Positions 10,471 through 20,435 of a stretch of 42,513 nt of DNA are shown piece by piece (position 1 is the first letter of the stretch; every line of letters starts with the position of its first letter). Origin of the DNA: Candidatus Nomurabacteria bacterium (GTDB taxonomy: Bacteria; Patescibacteriota; Minisyncoccia; Phycocordibacterales; UBA9973). Location: positions 1 to 42,513 of the forward strand of contig CALRDL010000005.1 in NCBI GenBank assembly GCA_943354905.1. The letters are read 5' to 3'. The notes beneath the pieces are model-generated. The model saw only the letters and a program-made list of their open reading frames with translations. It was not told the DNA's origin and ran no database searches. A program made the translations under genes and the position numbers.

Positions 10471-11079
10471 ATGAAAAATAATCAGAAAGGTTTTGCGAAT
10501 CTTGTTTTGATTGGGATTGTCACACTACTTGTTATAGGAGGGGGGTATTTTATTTTGTCTGGAAAATCAAAAGAACCGGAGATTAAAGAAATTTCTAGCA
10601 CTGATACTTCTAATAGTACTGACTGGGAAACTTATATAAACGAGGAATATGGGTTTGAGTTCGACTATCCTTCAATTTATACAGTGAAGTCCTATAATGA
10701 ACCTACAGTTAGAGGACATTTATTTGGTGTGGGCATCAGTAGTATAGCGATGGGTGAAGTGGAAGGAGGATACGGTCCTTTATCAAATATAGGTATTTAT
10801 GTATGGGATAATTCTAAAAAATTATCTTTAGTAGATTGGGCATCAGATGAATACAACAATAGTTTTTCAAACTATTCCGGTAGCAATGATTTAAAGAATG
10901 AAACAATCTCTGGTCATAAAGCTATAAATTACTCATGGGAGGGGCTCGGTTACGGAAAAACAGTGCTGATTGAAAATAATAAAATGATCCTTATGTTGGA
11001 TACCGGCGCAAACAGCAAGACCAACCAAGGCTGGCAAGACTTTGAGGGTATTCTTTCCACATTTAAGTTTACCAAATAA
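10471..11079 (+). CDS. Membrane-anchored extracytoplasmic protein (paralog 1)
   Basis: N-terminal TM segment, then NEEYGFEFDYPS; N-terminus nearly identical to 11618..12247. Confidence 0.75.
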   Translation: MKNNQKGFANLVLIGIVTLLVIGGGYFILSGKSKEPEIKEISSTDTSNSTDWETYINEEYGFEFDYPSIYTVKSYNEPTVRGHLFGVGISSIAMGEVEGGYGPLSNIGIYVWDNSKKLSLVDWASDEYNNSFSNYSGSNDLKNETISGHKAINYSWEGLGYGKTVLIENNKMILMLDTGANSKTNQGWQDFEGILSTFKFTK

Positions 11080-11082
11080 ATT

Positions 11083-11463
11083 ATGGATCAAGATTACAAT
11101 AATTGGAATATAAACAAAAAACAATTAGCTAATGCTAGTAGAGTTTATTTTCATAAGGGAGAAATTTGGTTTGCATCCATAGGAAAAAATATAGGAGACG
11201 AAGAAGATGGGAAGCATGATAGTTTTGAAAGGCCTATTTTGATAGTTAGAAAATTTAACAATAATATATTTCTAGGAGTTCCTTTGACTTCAAATGAAGA
11301 AAAAGATGGCAAATATTATCATAAATTAATTTCCTTTACTGGCTCAACTGCAATTTTGTCACAGATTAGGCTTTTTGATGCCAAGAGATTATTAAGACTT
11401 ATGGGTAAGATAGATAATGAAGAATTAAAAGAGGTCAAGATAAAGTTAGGAAAGATCGTATAA
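11083..11463 (+). CDS. PemK/MazF-like protein (paralog 1)
   Basis: GEIWFASIGKNIGDEEDGKHDSFERPILIVRKFN...VPLTS. Confidence 0.75.
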   Translation: MDQDYNNWNINKKQLANASRVYFHKGEIWFASIGKNIGDEEDGKHDSFERPILIVRKFNNNIFLGVPLTSNEEKDGKYYHKLISFTGSTAILSQIRLFDAKRLLRLMGKIDNEELKEVKIKLGKIV

Positions 11464-11468
11464 AATAC

Positions 11469-11490
11469 GAAACCCCCTTTCGGGGGTTTC
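11469..11490. terminator. Hairpin GAAACCCCC-TTTC-GGGGGTTTC
   Basis: Perfect 9-bp stem directly after the mazF-like stop codon. Confidence 0.75.
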
Positions 11491-11617
11491 TCGGGGTCTC
11501 CGACAAGGGAGACATTTACAGATAAAGTATAGCAAAAATACATCAAATATGTCAATCAAATTATTAACAGTCGAAAATAACATTAATATATAAGCTTATT
11601 AACTAACAAAAAGTAAT

Positions 11618-12247
11618 ATGAAAAATAATCAGAAAGGTTTTGCGAATCTTGTTTTGATCGGAGTCATTGTTGTGCTTATTGCTGTAGGGGGGTATTTTAT
11701 TTTATCTGGAAAATCAAAAGAACAGGAGATTAAAGAAATTTCTAGCACTGATACCTCCAATAGTACTTATTGGAAAACTTATACAAACGAGGAATATGGG
11801 TTTGAGTTTCAGTATCCTGAAAAACTTAAACTTATGGAGTCTAATTCAAAAGTCAGTTTAAACCATACTCTGCCATACAGAGGGAGTGCATGTGATATGA
11901 CCGGAGGATTTGAGCCCGATCTAGATATAACGGATTTTAAAGTTACATTTGAGATTCTTCATGGAGTTGTTTCTTCGCCATATACCGATGGGGAATATAA
12001 AAAAGGTAATCTTAAAGGAGTTTGGGCTCTCGAGGGAGCTGAGGGCTGTGGAGATACTAAATATTACTTCCCCGTAGAAGGTGATAAGACTTTACTGGTT
12101 ACTCGAGAAAATATCCAAATTTTATCAGGGATAAGAAATAATGCAGATGAAATAAAGGTAATATTAGAAATTTCTGAAGCTATAAACAAAGAACAGAATC
12201 AAGTAATCTTCGACCAAATTCTTTCCACTTTTAAATTTACAAAATAA
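11618..12247 (+). CDS. Membrane-anchored extracytoplasmic protein (paralog 2)
   Basis: MKNNQKGFANLVLIG...NEEYGFEFQYPEKLKL; duplicate of 10471..11079 N-terminus. Confidence 0.75.
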   Translation: MKNNQKGFANLVLIGVIVVLIAVGGYFILSGKSKEQEIKEISSTDTSNSTYWKTYTNEEYGFEFQYPEKLKLMESNSKVSLNHTLPYRGSACDMTGGFEPDLDITDFKVTFEILHGVVSSPYTDGEYKKGNLKGVWALEGAEGCGDTKYYFPVEGDKTLLVTRENIQILSGIRNNADEIKVILEISEAINKEQNQVIFDQILSTFKFTK

Positions 12248-12250
12248 ATT

Positions 12251-12694
12251 ATGGAAAAAGATTTTGATAAATGGAATACAGAAAAGAAGATTGTAGATGC
12301 AAAAGCTGTCAATACAGAGCTTTTCTTTTATGCTAGAGAAATATGGTGGTGTAGTGCAGGGTTAAATATTGGAGTAGAAGCCAATGGAAAACATGACAAC
12401 TTTGAAAGACCAATGCTAATAGTAAAAAAATTCAATGCAGATATGGTATGGGCTCTTCCACTTACTACCCAAGGACAAAATAATAAGTATTACTACAAAT
12501 TGGTTCATGAAGATATTAAATCTTGGGTTGTTTTATCTCAAATAAAAACAATAAGCACAAAAAGATTTTTGCGAAAGGTTGGATCTATCTCGGAGTCAGA
12601 TTTTAGAGAAGTAATTTTAAGACTACAAAACTTCCTAAAAATCGAAAACCCCCTTACGGGGGCTTTCTCGGAGGCCGAAGCCACTAATACTTAG
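12251..12694 (+). CDS. PemK/MazF-like protein (paralog 2)
   Basis: REIWWCSAGLNIGVEANGKHDNFERPMLIVKKFN...LPLTT; parallels 11083..11463. Confidence 0.75.
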   Translation: MEKDFDKWNTEKKIVDAKAVNTELFFYAREIWWCSAGLNIGVEANGKHDNFERPMLIVKKFNADMVWALPLTTQGQNNKYYYKLVHEDIKSWVVLSQIKTISTKRFLRKVGSISESDFREVILRLQNFLKIENPLTGAFSEAEATNT

Positions 12695-12742
12695 TATAAT
12701 AGCAAGTGTAAAAGAAATGTCAAGAAAAAAATATTTAAAATT

Positions 12743-14452
12743 ATGAATTCACCCGTTGCAAAAATTAAAGAAAGACTGACGATCGAGGATGTAGTCTCTT
12801 CTTACATAAAGCTCGATCGGGTAGGTCCGAATTTGAAGGCGCGATGTCCTTTTCACAATGAAAAGACTCCCTCCTTTTTTATCTCGCCTGATCGAGGAAG
12901 TTACTATTGCTTTGGTTGTGGAGCGTCTGGAGATATTTTTACTTTCGTGGAAGAATTTGAAGGGTTAGATTTCAAAGGTGCTTTGAAACTTTTGGCTGAA
13001 AAAGCTGGTGTGCCACTCGAGTCTTATACTCCAGAAATGAAAGAGGCTGAGAGTGAAAAAGACAGACTGTACCAAGTCATGGAAGAGGCAACTGTATTTT
13101 TCGAAAATAATTTGAAAGACAATACAGAAACTAGTAAAAAAGTAATGGAATATTTGCAGTCTCGTGGGTTGGTAGAGAAAAGTATAAAAGATTTTCGTCT
13201 TGGTTATGCTATCTTGGATTGGCGAAAGTTATATGATTATTTGAAATCTAAAAGTTTCTATGATAGAGAGATAGAACGAGCCGGACTGGCTAAAAAACCA
13301 GAGGATATGAGTAAAGCCATGTATGATAGATTTCGTGGACGAGTCATGTTTCCGATTTCTGATTCGAGTGGACGTATTATCGCATTTTCAGGACGTATAT
13401 TTGTAGATGACGAAAAAAGTGCGAAATATTTAAACAGTCCTGAGACTCCTATATTTAGTAAAAATGCAGTTTTGTATGGTCTTGATAAAGCTAAAGAAGC
13501 GATTCGCACAAATAATTTTTCTATTTTAGTGGAAGGTCAGATGGATTTGGTTTTATCACATCAGGCAGGTTATAGAAATACAATAGCTACATCTGGCACG
13601 GCTCTATCAGATTCTACTATCTCCAAAGAAAATGTTGTAAGTAATTTAGGGCTGATACGGCGTCTATCAGACAACATAGTTTTAGCTTTTGATGGTGACA
13701 AAGCTGGTTTTAATGCTTCAAATAGAGCTGCGCGGATTGCGTTGTCGCTCGGTATGGATGTGAAGGTGACCACCATGCCAACAGGGATAGATCCAGCGGA
13801 TCTTATTTCCAAAGAGGGAGTAGATGCGTGGAGAAAAGCTATAAAAGATTCAAAACATATTATAGAATTTCTTCTCAATAAAACATTGGAAGAATCCGGA
13901 TCTGATCTACGCAAGGCTGGAAGATTGATCAAAGAAAATATCTTACCTTATGTAAATGCTCTCGATAGTTCGATTGAAAAAATGCATTTTATAAAAAAGA
14001 TAAGCATTTTGTCAGGTATACCAGAGGTAGCGCTCCAAGATGATTTGAAAAAGATAGAGCAAGAATTAAAGTATGAAAAGAAAGAAATAATCGAGGTGGA
14101 AGGGTCTCTTGCCAAGATGTATCGAAAAGACTATATTGAGAGAAGATTGGCAGGGATAGCTTTTTGGAAACAAGATAGTGGACTTGAGGGTATTTTGGGG
14201 GAAATTTTAGATAAATATAAAGATGTAAAAAATGATTTAATTTTTGAAGCAGAAATATTTTATCAAAATAGTCAGAATTTACAAAAGGAAATAGACAATT
14301 TGCTCACCAACCTAGAAACAGAAAAAATAAACGAAGAACTCTTGCAAAAAATGCGGGAACTATGCACCAATAAAGATAAAATAGATGAAATTAGATTATT
14401 AAAAGAAATACAAGAGTTAAACAAAAAAAAGCATGATAAAAAAGAAAAATAA
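12743..14452 (+). CDS. dnaG: DNA primase
   Basis: [35 protein letters not shown] zinc finger; toprim region [14 protein letters not shown]. Confidence 0.98.
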   Translation: MNSPVAKIKERLTIEDVVSSYIKLDRVGPNLKARCPFHNEKTPSFFISPDRGSYYCFGCGASGDIFTFVEEFEGLDFKGALKLLAEKAGVPLESYTPEMKEAESEKDRLYQVMEEATVFFENNLKDNTETSKKVMEYLQSRGLVEKSIKDFRLGYAILDWRKLYDYLKSKSFYDREIERAGLAKKPEDMSKAMYDRFRGRVMFPISDSSGRIIAFSGRIFVDDEKSAKYLNSPETPIFSKNAVLYGLDKAKEAIRTNNFSILVEGQMDLVLSHQAGYRNTIATSGTALSDSTISKENVVSNLGLIRRLSDNIVLAFDGDKAGFNASNRAARIALSLGMDVKVTTMPTGIDPADLISKEGVDAWRKAIKDSKHIIEFLLNKTLEESGSDLRKAGRLIKENILPYVNALDSSIEKMHFIKKISILSGIPEVALQDDLKKIEQELKYEKKEIIEVEGSLAKMYRKDYIERRLAGIAFWKQDSGLEGILGEILDKYKDVKNDLIFEAEIFYQNSQNLQKEIDNLLTNLETEKINEELLQKMRELCTNKDKIDEIRLLKEIQELNKKKHDKKEK

Positions 14453-15659
14453 AAAATTGAATAAAAAAACAAAAAAACAAGTAGTAAAGAAAGTAAAAGT
14501 AGTAAAGAAATTTAAACCAAAGGTTAAGAATGTGGTGAAAAAAATAACTGAAAAGAAGATTTTTAAAGTAAAAAAGATTTCTGCGTCAGAAAAAAAAGCG
14601 GAGACTTTAAACCGTATTTCAAAGGAACTCATTGAAAAAGGACGCAAGAGAGGTTTCATCACTTATGATGAGATTTTAAAAATTTTCCCAGATATTGAAA
14701 ATAATATTTTATTCTTGGATGAGCTTTATGATAAATTCTCTATCGCTGGAATAGATGTTCTCGAGGGTGGAAATTTACTCAATCTAGACAATGATCTAAC
14801 TGACAAAGATTTAAACAAATCCAGTATTAATGATTCGATTCAAATGTATTTGAAAGAAATAGGTCAATACCCACTCATTCATGCTGGAGAGGAAAAAGAT
14901 CTAGCCAGAAGAATAGAACAGGGAGACCTCGAAGCCAAAAATTTGCTTGCTCGAGCAAACTTGCGTCTAGTGGTTTCAATTGCCAAGAAATATGTCGGAC
15001 GATCGGCAAACCTTACTCTGCTTGATTTGATTCAAGAAGGAAACTTGGGTCTTTTTAAAGCGGTGGAGAAATTTGACTGGACTAAGGGCTATAAATTCTC
15101 AACTTATGCGACTTGGTGGATCCGTCAGTCTATCACTCGAGCTCTTGCCGATCAATCTCGAACTATCCGTATTCCAGTCCACATGGTGGAAACAATTTCT
15201 AAATATAAACAAACCCACCGTCGACTTTCTCAAGATCTCGGTCGTGAGCCACTCGCTGAAGAGATAGCTACCGAGATGGGTTTGCCTGTAGAAAAAATTC
15301 ACGTCATAGAAAATATTTCTCAAGAGACAGTTTCTCTTGAACAACCTGTCGGAGATGATGACGATAAATCAACATTAGAGAACTTTATCCCAGATGACAA
15401 AATATTGCGCCCAGATCAAGAATCTTCTCGTCGCATCTTGTCAGACCAGATTCGTGAAGTTTTAGACGAATTAAATCCAAAAGAAAGAAAGATTCTAGAG
15501 ATGCGTTATGGACTTATTGATGGTATTCAACATACTTTGGAGCGAGTAGGGGAAGAATTCGGAGTGACCCGAGAACGTATTCGTCAAATCGAAGCCAAGG
15601 TACACGAAAAACTTCGCAGTCACGAAAAGATTGCTAGATTGAAAAACTATTTCGACTAA
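14433..15659 (+). CDS. rpoD: RNA polymerase primary sigma factor with Lys/Val-rich N-terminal extension
   Basis: [48 protein letters not shown]; overlaps dnaG end. Confidence 0.97.
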   Translation: MIKKKNKKLNKKTKKQVVKKVKVVKKFKPKVKNVVKKITEKKIFKVKKISASEKKAETLNRISKELIEKGRKRGFITYDEILKIFPDIENNILFLDELYDKFSIAGIDVLEGGNLLNLDNDLTDKDLNKSSINDSIQMYLKEIGQYPLIHAGEEKDLARRIEQGDLEAKNLLARANLRLVVSIAKKYVGRSANLTLLDLIQEGNLGLFKAVEKFDWTKGYKFSTYATWWIRQSITRALADQSRTIRIPVHMVETISKYKQTHRRLSQDLGREPLAEEIATEMGLPVEKIHVIENISQETVSLEQPVGDDDDKSTLENFIPDDKILRPDQESSRRILSDQIREVLDELNPKERKILEMRYGLIDGIQHTLERVGEEFGVTRERIRQIEAKVHEKLRSHEKIARLKNYFD

Positions 15660-15688
15660 CAGGGGTATTGTGTCATAATATAAAATAT

Positions 15689-16216
15689 ATGAATCATCAC
15701 CATTTAAGAATAGAAGACCCTCGAAACTCTAGAAAACAAGAAGCCAATCCCTCAATGATAATTGAGTTTATTAAAAAAAATAATTTTTCATCTCAAGAAC
15801 TTCAGATAGCTTACAATGTGTTTTTAGGTATAAATGAACCAGAAAATGAAATCGATCAGGGTGTGTTGGAATTAGTAAAAGTTATAACAAAAAATACTAA
15901 AAATGGTTTAGCCTTAACTCAAGTGGTAGGCTTGATAGAAGAAATGGTGTACTATGAGAAAGCACCTGAAAGATATGCGTCAATGGTAAATTCGATGCCA
16001 CTAATCGAAAATGAAAAACGAGCTTTATTGTCTATTGTAGCAAAAAAAAGAGAAGGTTCGTTAAAAATAATAGATGCTAAATCAGACAGGGAATTTGAAA
16101 GTATAAAAATACCCCCTAAAGATTTAGAATTTAATGAAAATGAAATTGCTTTATATTTGATAAATAAGTTTAAAATATATCTTCAAAAGAAGATTAAAAT
16201 TTCATTCGAAGAATAA
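15689..16216 (+). CDS. Hypothetical protein
   Basis: Open reading frame downstream of rpoD; start at internal Met (MNHHHLRIEDP). Confidence 0.6.
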   Translation: MNHHHLRIEDPRNSRKQEANPSMIIEFIKKNNFSSQELQIAYNVFLGINEPENEIDQGVLELVKVITKNTKNGLALTQVVGLIEEMVYYEKAPERYASMVNSMPLIENEKRALLSIVAKKREGSLKIIDAKSDREFESIKIPPKDLEFNENEIALYLINKFKIYLQKKIKISFEE

Positions 16217-16236
16217 CTTTTTATAAGATCTAACAA

Positions 16237-16263
16237 AAACGACTAGGTCTTGCCTAGTCGTTT
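16237..16263. terminator. Bidirectional terminator between convergent genes
   Basis: AAACGACTAGG-TCTTG-CCTAGTCGTTT, perfect 11-bp arms. Confidence 0.85.
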
Positions 16264-16282
16264 ATCAATCAACAATAGATTT

Positions 16283-17002
16283 TTATGAAGTGATTTCGAA
16301 AACCTTATCTGTGTATTTCCAAAATGCATCATTGCCACCTTGTTCCCATGCACATTCAGTTGCTTCCGCTTTTTGGAATGCATTAGGGTGAAGTTGTGGA
16401 ATCGGATAATGTCGATATACCCACGCGACATCTCCATTCATGTCCTTCACTACTCTATGCATAGTTTTATGGAATGTTTTACAGAACGGGCAATCTAGGT
16501 CTGAATATTCTACTATTATTATCTTTGCATTAATATTACCAATTATGTGGTCATCTGGATTAACTGGTTTCAATTTGGTTTCCACCGATCCTACTTCTTC
16601 GTTCTTTATTCGTTCCAAATTTTTCATTATTGTCTCATATGGCTGAGCGCCAGGTATGGTGTTAGACGATATACCATTATCAGAGATGAAAGATACCACC
16701 TTACCTTCTTTTACCATAAAAGAAGAGGGAGTTCCAGTCACACCGGCTTTAATTCCGTCGTCAATATCGGCTTGCACTTTATCTTTAAATTTTCCACTTG
16801 CAATACAAGCGTCAAATGATTTTATTTTTAGGCCAATTTGTTTTGAAATAGGTACAGTACCTGCTGGCGCGCCTACTCGAGAACTACCTCGCAGGAGTAT
16901 TGCTCCCGCTATAAGCACTCCGACTATCAGGATAGCTCCAGCTATCTGCTTTGCCCCATTATTATCTACCTTATGATGATGTTCTATTTTCTGTTCTTCC
17001 AT
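16283..17002 (-). CDS. Membrane-anchored DsbA/thioredoxin_4-like oxidoreductase with apparently permuted domain order
   Basis: N-terminal TM; FDACIASGKFKDKVQADIDDGIKAGVTGTPSSFMV...GAQPYETIMKNLERI precedes NPDDHIIGNINAKIIIVEYSDLDCPFCKTFHK...WVYRHYPIPQLHPNAFQKAEATECAWEQGG. Confidence 0.88.
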   Translation of the reverse strand: MEEQKIEHHHKVDNNGAKQIAGAILIVGVLIAGAILLRGSSRVGAPAGTVPISKQIGLKIKSFDACIASGKFKDKVQADIDDGIKAGVTGTPSSFMVKEGKVVSFISDNGISSNTIPGAQPYETIMKNLERIKNEEVGSVETKLKPVNPDDHIIGNINAKIIIVEYSDLDCPFCKTFHKTMHRVVKDMNGDVAWVYRHYPIPQLHPNAFQKAEATECAWEQGGNDAFWKYTDKVFEITS

Positions 17003-17084
17003 ATTATTAAATAATTAAATACTAATAGTTGTAGTATATCATACTTAAAAGACATGCTCTAATGAGCTGGAACGGATTACGCAT

Positions 17085-18396
17085 GACCTCATCTAAGAAT
17101 GTTACCAAGGATTAATCTAGGCGCGGTTACTTTTTAATACCAATAGTATATCACAAATGCCATTTTCCATGCTTTTGGATTTCTTTAACTAAGCCATCGA
17201 CTTCTTTTCGCAGTTTAAATGGATCAAGAGTCGTGAATAAGCTCTTTAAAGAGCTCTTTAGACCCATCAGAAATTTTTGGATGAGTCAACACTCGTTCGT
17301 ATGGAGTCTTGGCTACGTCATATGTTTTTTTTATATGTGAACCGATTCTAGTTTTCTTTATGCACTTCACTGATGGCTGAAAGAAATTTATGTAGAGTCG
17401 CAGTGGTCCACGATACAATTTTTTCATTAACTCAAGAACTTCTTCGGTATCAAACCTCTGATAACCCAAGACTTGCCTCACGGTTGTATAATTCTTTTGT
17501 TCAATGTGTGCGTTATCATTTTTCTTGTAAGGTCGTGAACGAGTAAAGATAATTTTTCTACTCTGACAGTGTCTATACAATTGTTGGTTGATAAATTCTG
17601 ATCCATTATCTGAATCAATGCCAAGAAGTTTAAATGGAAGTCTCTCCTCAATCAACTCCATTCCACCAAGGATTCTCTCCTGAGATTTACCCATCACTGG
17701 CTCAGCTTCAAACCACGCTGTCGCAATATCGCTGGTATTTAAGGTCGAAATGAACATTCCAGCCGCATTGTCTCCACAGTGAGCGACACAATCAATCTCT
17801 AGAAACCCTGGATCTGTTTCTATCCAGACTCCGACTCGGAGTGGTATTTCACTTTTCAAAAATACTCCGGGTCTTGTTGTTGATATTCCTTTGATTGCAT
17901 TTCGAGTTCGTACTCTACTAACCATTCTATCAAGAGTGCTCTTACTCATCGTGAGCACTTTTAACTCTGTAATCGGATCTGTTTTGATATGACCAAATTC
18001 TATCCCTTTTTCTAAAATTGTTTTAATAAGTGGGTGCATTCTTTTAGTTCCAATGCCACCGAGAGCTTCATAAATTTTTTCAACCACTACTTCTACATAA
18101 CCATCGTACATCCGTTCTCGATTTCGACTATGTACCCCAGCCTTACTCTCATTTAAATGCGGAGTGAGTTGTAATGCCTTTAATTTTCTAATAGCTGACT
18201 TGCGATGATATCCTGTTGTCAAACAAAACTCATTCAAGATCGACTTCTTTTCTTCTTTGTTAGCTTTTAAATACCTTGGCAATACCTCCTTTGTGACTTC
18301 ATGTTTTATGTGCATTTTCATATGCACCCATATTAGTCCTCGGTAACCAATTTGGTGAGGTTACGATATATGCTTGGTAACATTTTTGGTGAGGCC
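17085..18396 (-). mobile_element. Insertion sequence with integrase-type DDE transposase
   Basis: Imperfect terminal inverted repeats: GACCTCATCTAAGAATGTTACCAAGG (left) versus GGCCTCACCAAAAATGTTACCAAGC (right, opposite strand). Confidence 0.8.
17224..18327 (-). CDS. Transposase, integrase catalytic core
   Basis: VGVWIETDPGFLEIDCVAHCGDN...GIDSDNGSEFINQQL...RSRPYKKNDNAHIEQKNYTTVR. Confidence 0.88.
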   Translation of the reverse strand: MHMKMHIKHEVTKEVLPRYLKANKEEKKSILNEFCLTTGYHRKSAIRKLKALQLTPHLNESKAGVHSRNRERMYDGYVEVVVEKIYEALGGIGTKRMHPLIKTILEKGIEFGHIKTDPITELKVLTMSKSTLDRMVSRVRTRNAIKGISTTRPGVFLKSEIPLRVGVWIETDPGFLEIDCVAHCGDNAAGMFISTLNTSDIATAWFEAEPVMGKSQERILGGMELIEERLPFKLLGIDSDNGSEFINQQLYRHCQSRKIIFTRSRPYKKNDNAHIEQKNYTTVRQVLGYQRFDTEEVLELMKKLYRGPLRLYINFFQPSVKCIKKTRIGSHIKKTYDVAKTPYERVLTHPKISDGSKELFKELIHDS

Positions 18397-18445
18397 ATTC
18401 GGATTATGTACTTTTCTAGCTAAATATGTTATATTATATGGATAT

Positions 18446-19693
18446 ATGGCTTTAATTATGGACCTATTTTTTTATGCGTTGATTTTTTTGTCCGTCTATG
18501 TGCAGATTTTTTTCCTAGTTACTTTTTTAGAAAATAGAAAAAAAATTATTGTTCGAGAAGGGGCGATAAAACTGGACCATTATCCAGCTGTGACCATAGC
18601 TGTCCCATGTTGGAATGAAGAGGCGACTGTATACAAAACTGTCAGATCCCTCCTTGCCTTAAATTATCCAAAAGATAAATTAAAAATATTCCTCATTGAT
18701 GATGGTTCTACTGACGGGACTTATAGAGTTATTAAAAGATTTGAGAAATATTCCAACATCACCGTTTTCCAAAAAGAGAATGGTGGTGGAAAACATTCCG
18801 CTCTAAATTTTGCTTTAAGTAAATTAAAGACTAATTTTTTTAGTTGTTTAGACGCGGATTCTTTTGCTGATAGTGAGTCTTTAGTCCGGATAATGAGCTA
18901 TTTTGCTTTTGATCCTATGGTTATGGCTGTAGCTCCATCTGTGACTGTGAGTTCAGCTGGTAACATGATCCAAAGAGCTCAACAGGCCGAGTATTGTATG
19001 GGTGTTTATACTAAAAAAATGCTTGGTTTTTTAGGAGCTATCAATGTAACTCCTGGACCGCTGACTGTCTTTCGTAAAAAAGTTTTCGATGATCTAGGGC
19101 CTTATCGTCATGGACATAATACCGAAGACATGGAGATAGCTTATAGAATGCAAAAAAATGATTACAAGATAGAGCATTGCAATGATGCATATGTTTATAC
19201 CAACACCCCTGCGACTATCAAAAAACTTTACAAACAAAGACTGCGTTGGATATATGGTTTTATCAACAACACGATAGATTATCGTAGTGTTTTGTTCCAA
19301 AAGAAATATGGTAATTTTGCGCTCTTTACTTTACCAACAGGGGTTATTTCTATCTTAGCTATTAGTTATCTTTTTGGAGGTATTATCTATAATTTATTTA
19401 AGAGTTTGTATTCAAAATTTATACAGTTTAAAACTGTTGGCTTCTCTTTATCTTCACCAAAGTTTGACTTTGATTGGTTTTTCGTCAACACCCAGTCTTC
19501 TGTTTTTCTAGTTATTTTCATTTATGCTTTAGTTGCATTTGCGATAATTTTTGGTCAGTGGATGTCTGAACGTAAATGGAAAATATCCCTCAATATGATT
19601 TATTTCTTTGTTATTTTTCGTTTGATCGCACCCTTTTGGCTTTTAAAAGCTATTTACAATACAATCTTAAAAAGAAAACCAGACTGGAGATAA
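18446..19693 (+). CDS. Membrane glycosyltransferase family 2
   Basis: VTIAVPCWNEEATVYKTVRSLLALNYP, LIDDGSTDGT, CLDADS, QRLRW motifs, multiple C-terminal TMs; start placed outside the IS end. Confidence 0.9.
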   Translation: MALIMDLFFYALIFLSVYVQIFFLVTFLENRKKIIVREGAIKLDHYPAVTIAVPCWNEEATVYKTVRSLLALNYPKDKLKIFLIDDGSTDGTYRVIKRFEKYSNITVFQKENGGGKHSALNFALSKLKTNFFSCLDADSFADSESLVRIMSYFAFDPMVMAVAPSVTVSSAGNMIQRAQQAEYCMGVYTKKMLGFLGAINVTPGPLTVFRKKVFDDLGPYRHGHNTEDMEIAYRMQKNDYKIEHCNDAYVYTNTPATIKKLYKQRLRWIYGFINNTIDYRSVLFQKKYGNFALFTLPTGVISILAISYLFGGIIYNLFKSLYSKFIQFKTVGFSLSSPKFDFDWFFVNTQSSVFLVIFIYALVAFAIIFGQWMSERKWKISLNMIYFFVIFRLIAPFWLLKAIYNTILKRKPDWR

Positions 19694-19748
19694 TTATTAA
19701 TTAGGTGCTAGTGACTCTTACTAGAACCTAGAATCTAAAAACTAATTT

Positions 19749-20426
19749 ATGATAGATTGGAAAAAGTATTTGATAGTGTTTATGTTGACAATAGGTATTT
19801 TTTTTACTGCGAGTTATATCAGTAATTATTTCGGTGATAAAAAAATCAATGAAATAAAATCAATCCAAGACAAGATAGCAATAAATATTTTGTCTTCTGA
19901 AACTCAGTTTTCTTTACTGCAAGAACTTTCATGCAAAAATGTTTCAGGGTCTCTTCTTTCCGGTGAGCTCGATGAGATAGGTGGCAAGCTCGAGTGGGGA
20001 CAGGAGAATCTTGGTGCTGAAGAAGTTGCTTATCTAAAACAATATTACGCCCTCTTGCAAATAAAAGATTATCTTTTGATGAAAAAGATTTCTACCGATT
20101 GCAAAATTAAATCAGCTTTTATTTTATATTTTTATACGACTGCTGAGAATTGTAGTGAATGCCAGCGTGAGAGTTTTGTTTTGTCTAGTCTGCGTGGAAA
20201 ATACCCAGAACTACGGGTCTATTCTTTTGATTACAACACGGACCTCTCTGCAGTCAAAGCTATGCTTCAGATTTATAAAATCAAAGATACCGAACTTCCA
20301 GCCCTAGTGGTGGGAGAAGATCTTCTGACAGGTTTTCATAGTGTCGAAGAGCTAGAGACGAGAATTAAGGAGTCTTTTAAAATACAAGAAACAAAATCTA
20401 CAGATTCTAAACAGGGAAGTAACTAA
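19749..20426 (+). CDS. Membrane-anchored thioredoxin-like protein
   Basis: N-terminal TM; AFILYFYTTAENCSECQRESFVLSSLRGKYPELRVYSFDYN with CxxC. Confidence 0.65.
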   Translation: MIDWKKYLIVFMLTIGIFFTASYISNYFGDKKINEIKSIQDKIAINILSSETQFSLLQELSCKNVSGSLLSGELDEIGGKLEWGQENLGAEEVAYLKQYYALLQIKDYLLMKKISTDCKIKSAFILYFYTTAENCSECQRESFVLSSLRGKYPELRVYSFDYNTDLSAVKAMLQIYKIKDTELPALVVGEDLLTGFHSVEELETRIKESFKIQETKSTDSKQGSN

Positions 20427-20435
20427 ATATCTTTT

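Noticed and set aside
17073-18408. Target-site duplication for the IS (CGGATTACG versus CGGATTATG)
   Set aside because: The similar sequences are not exact and do not directly abut the terminal repeats; may be coincidental.
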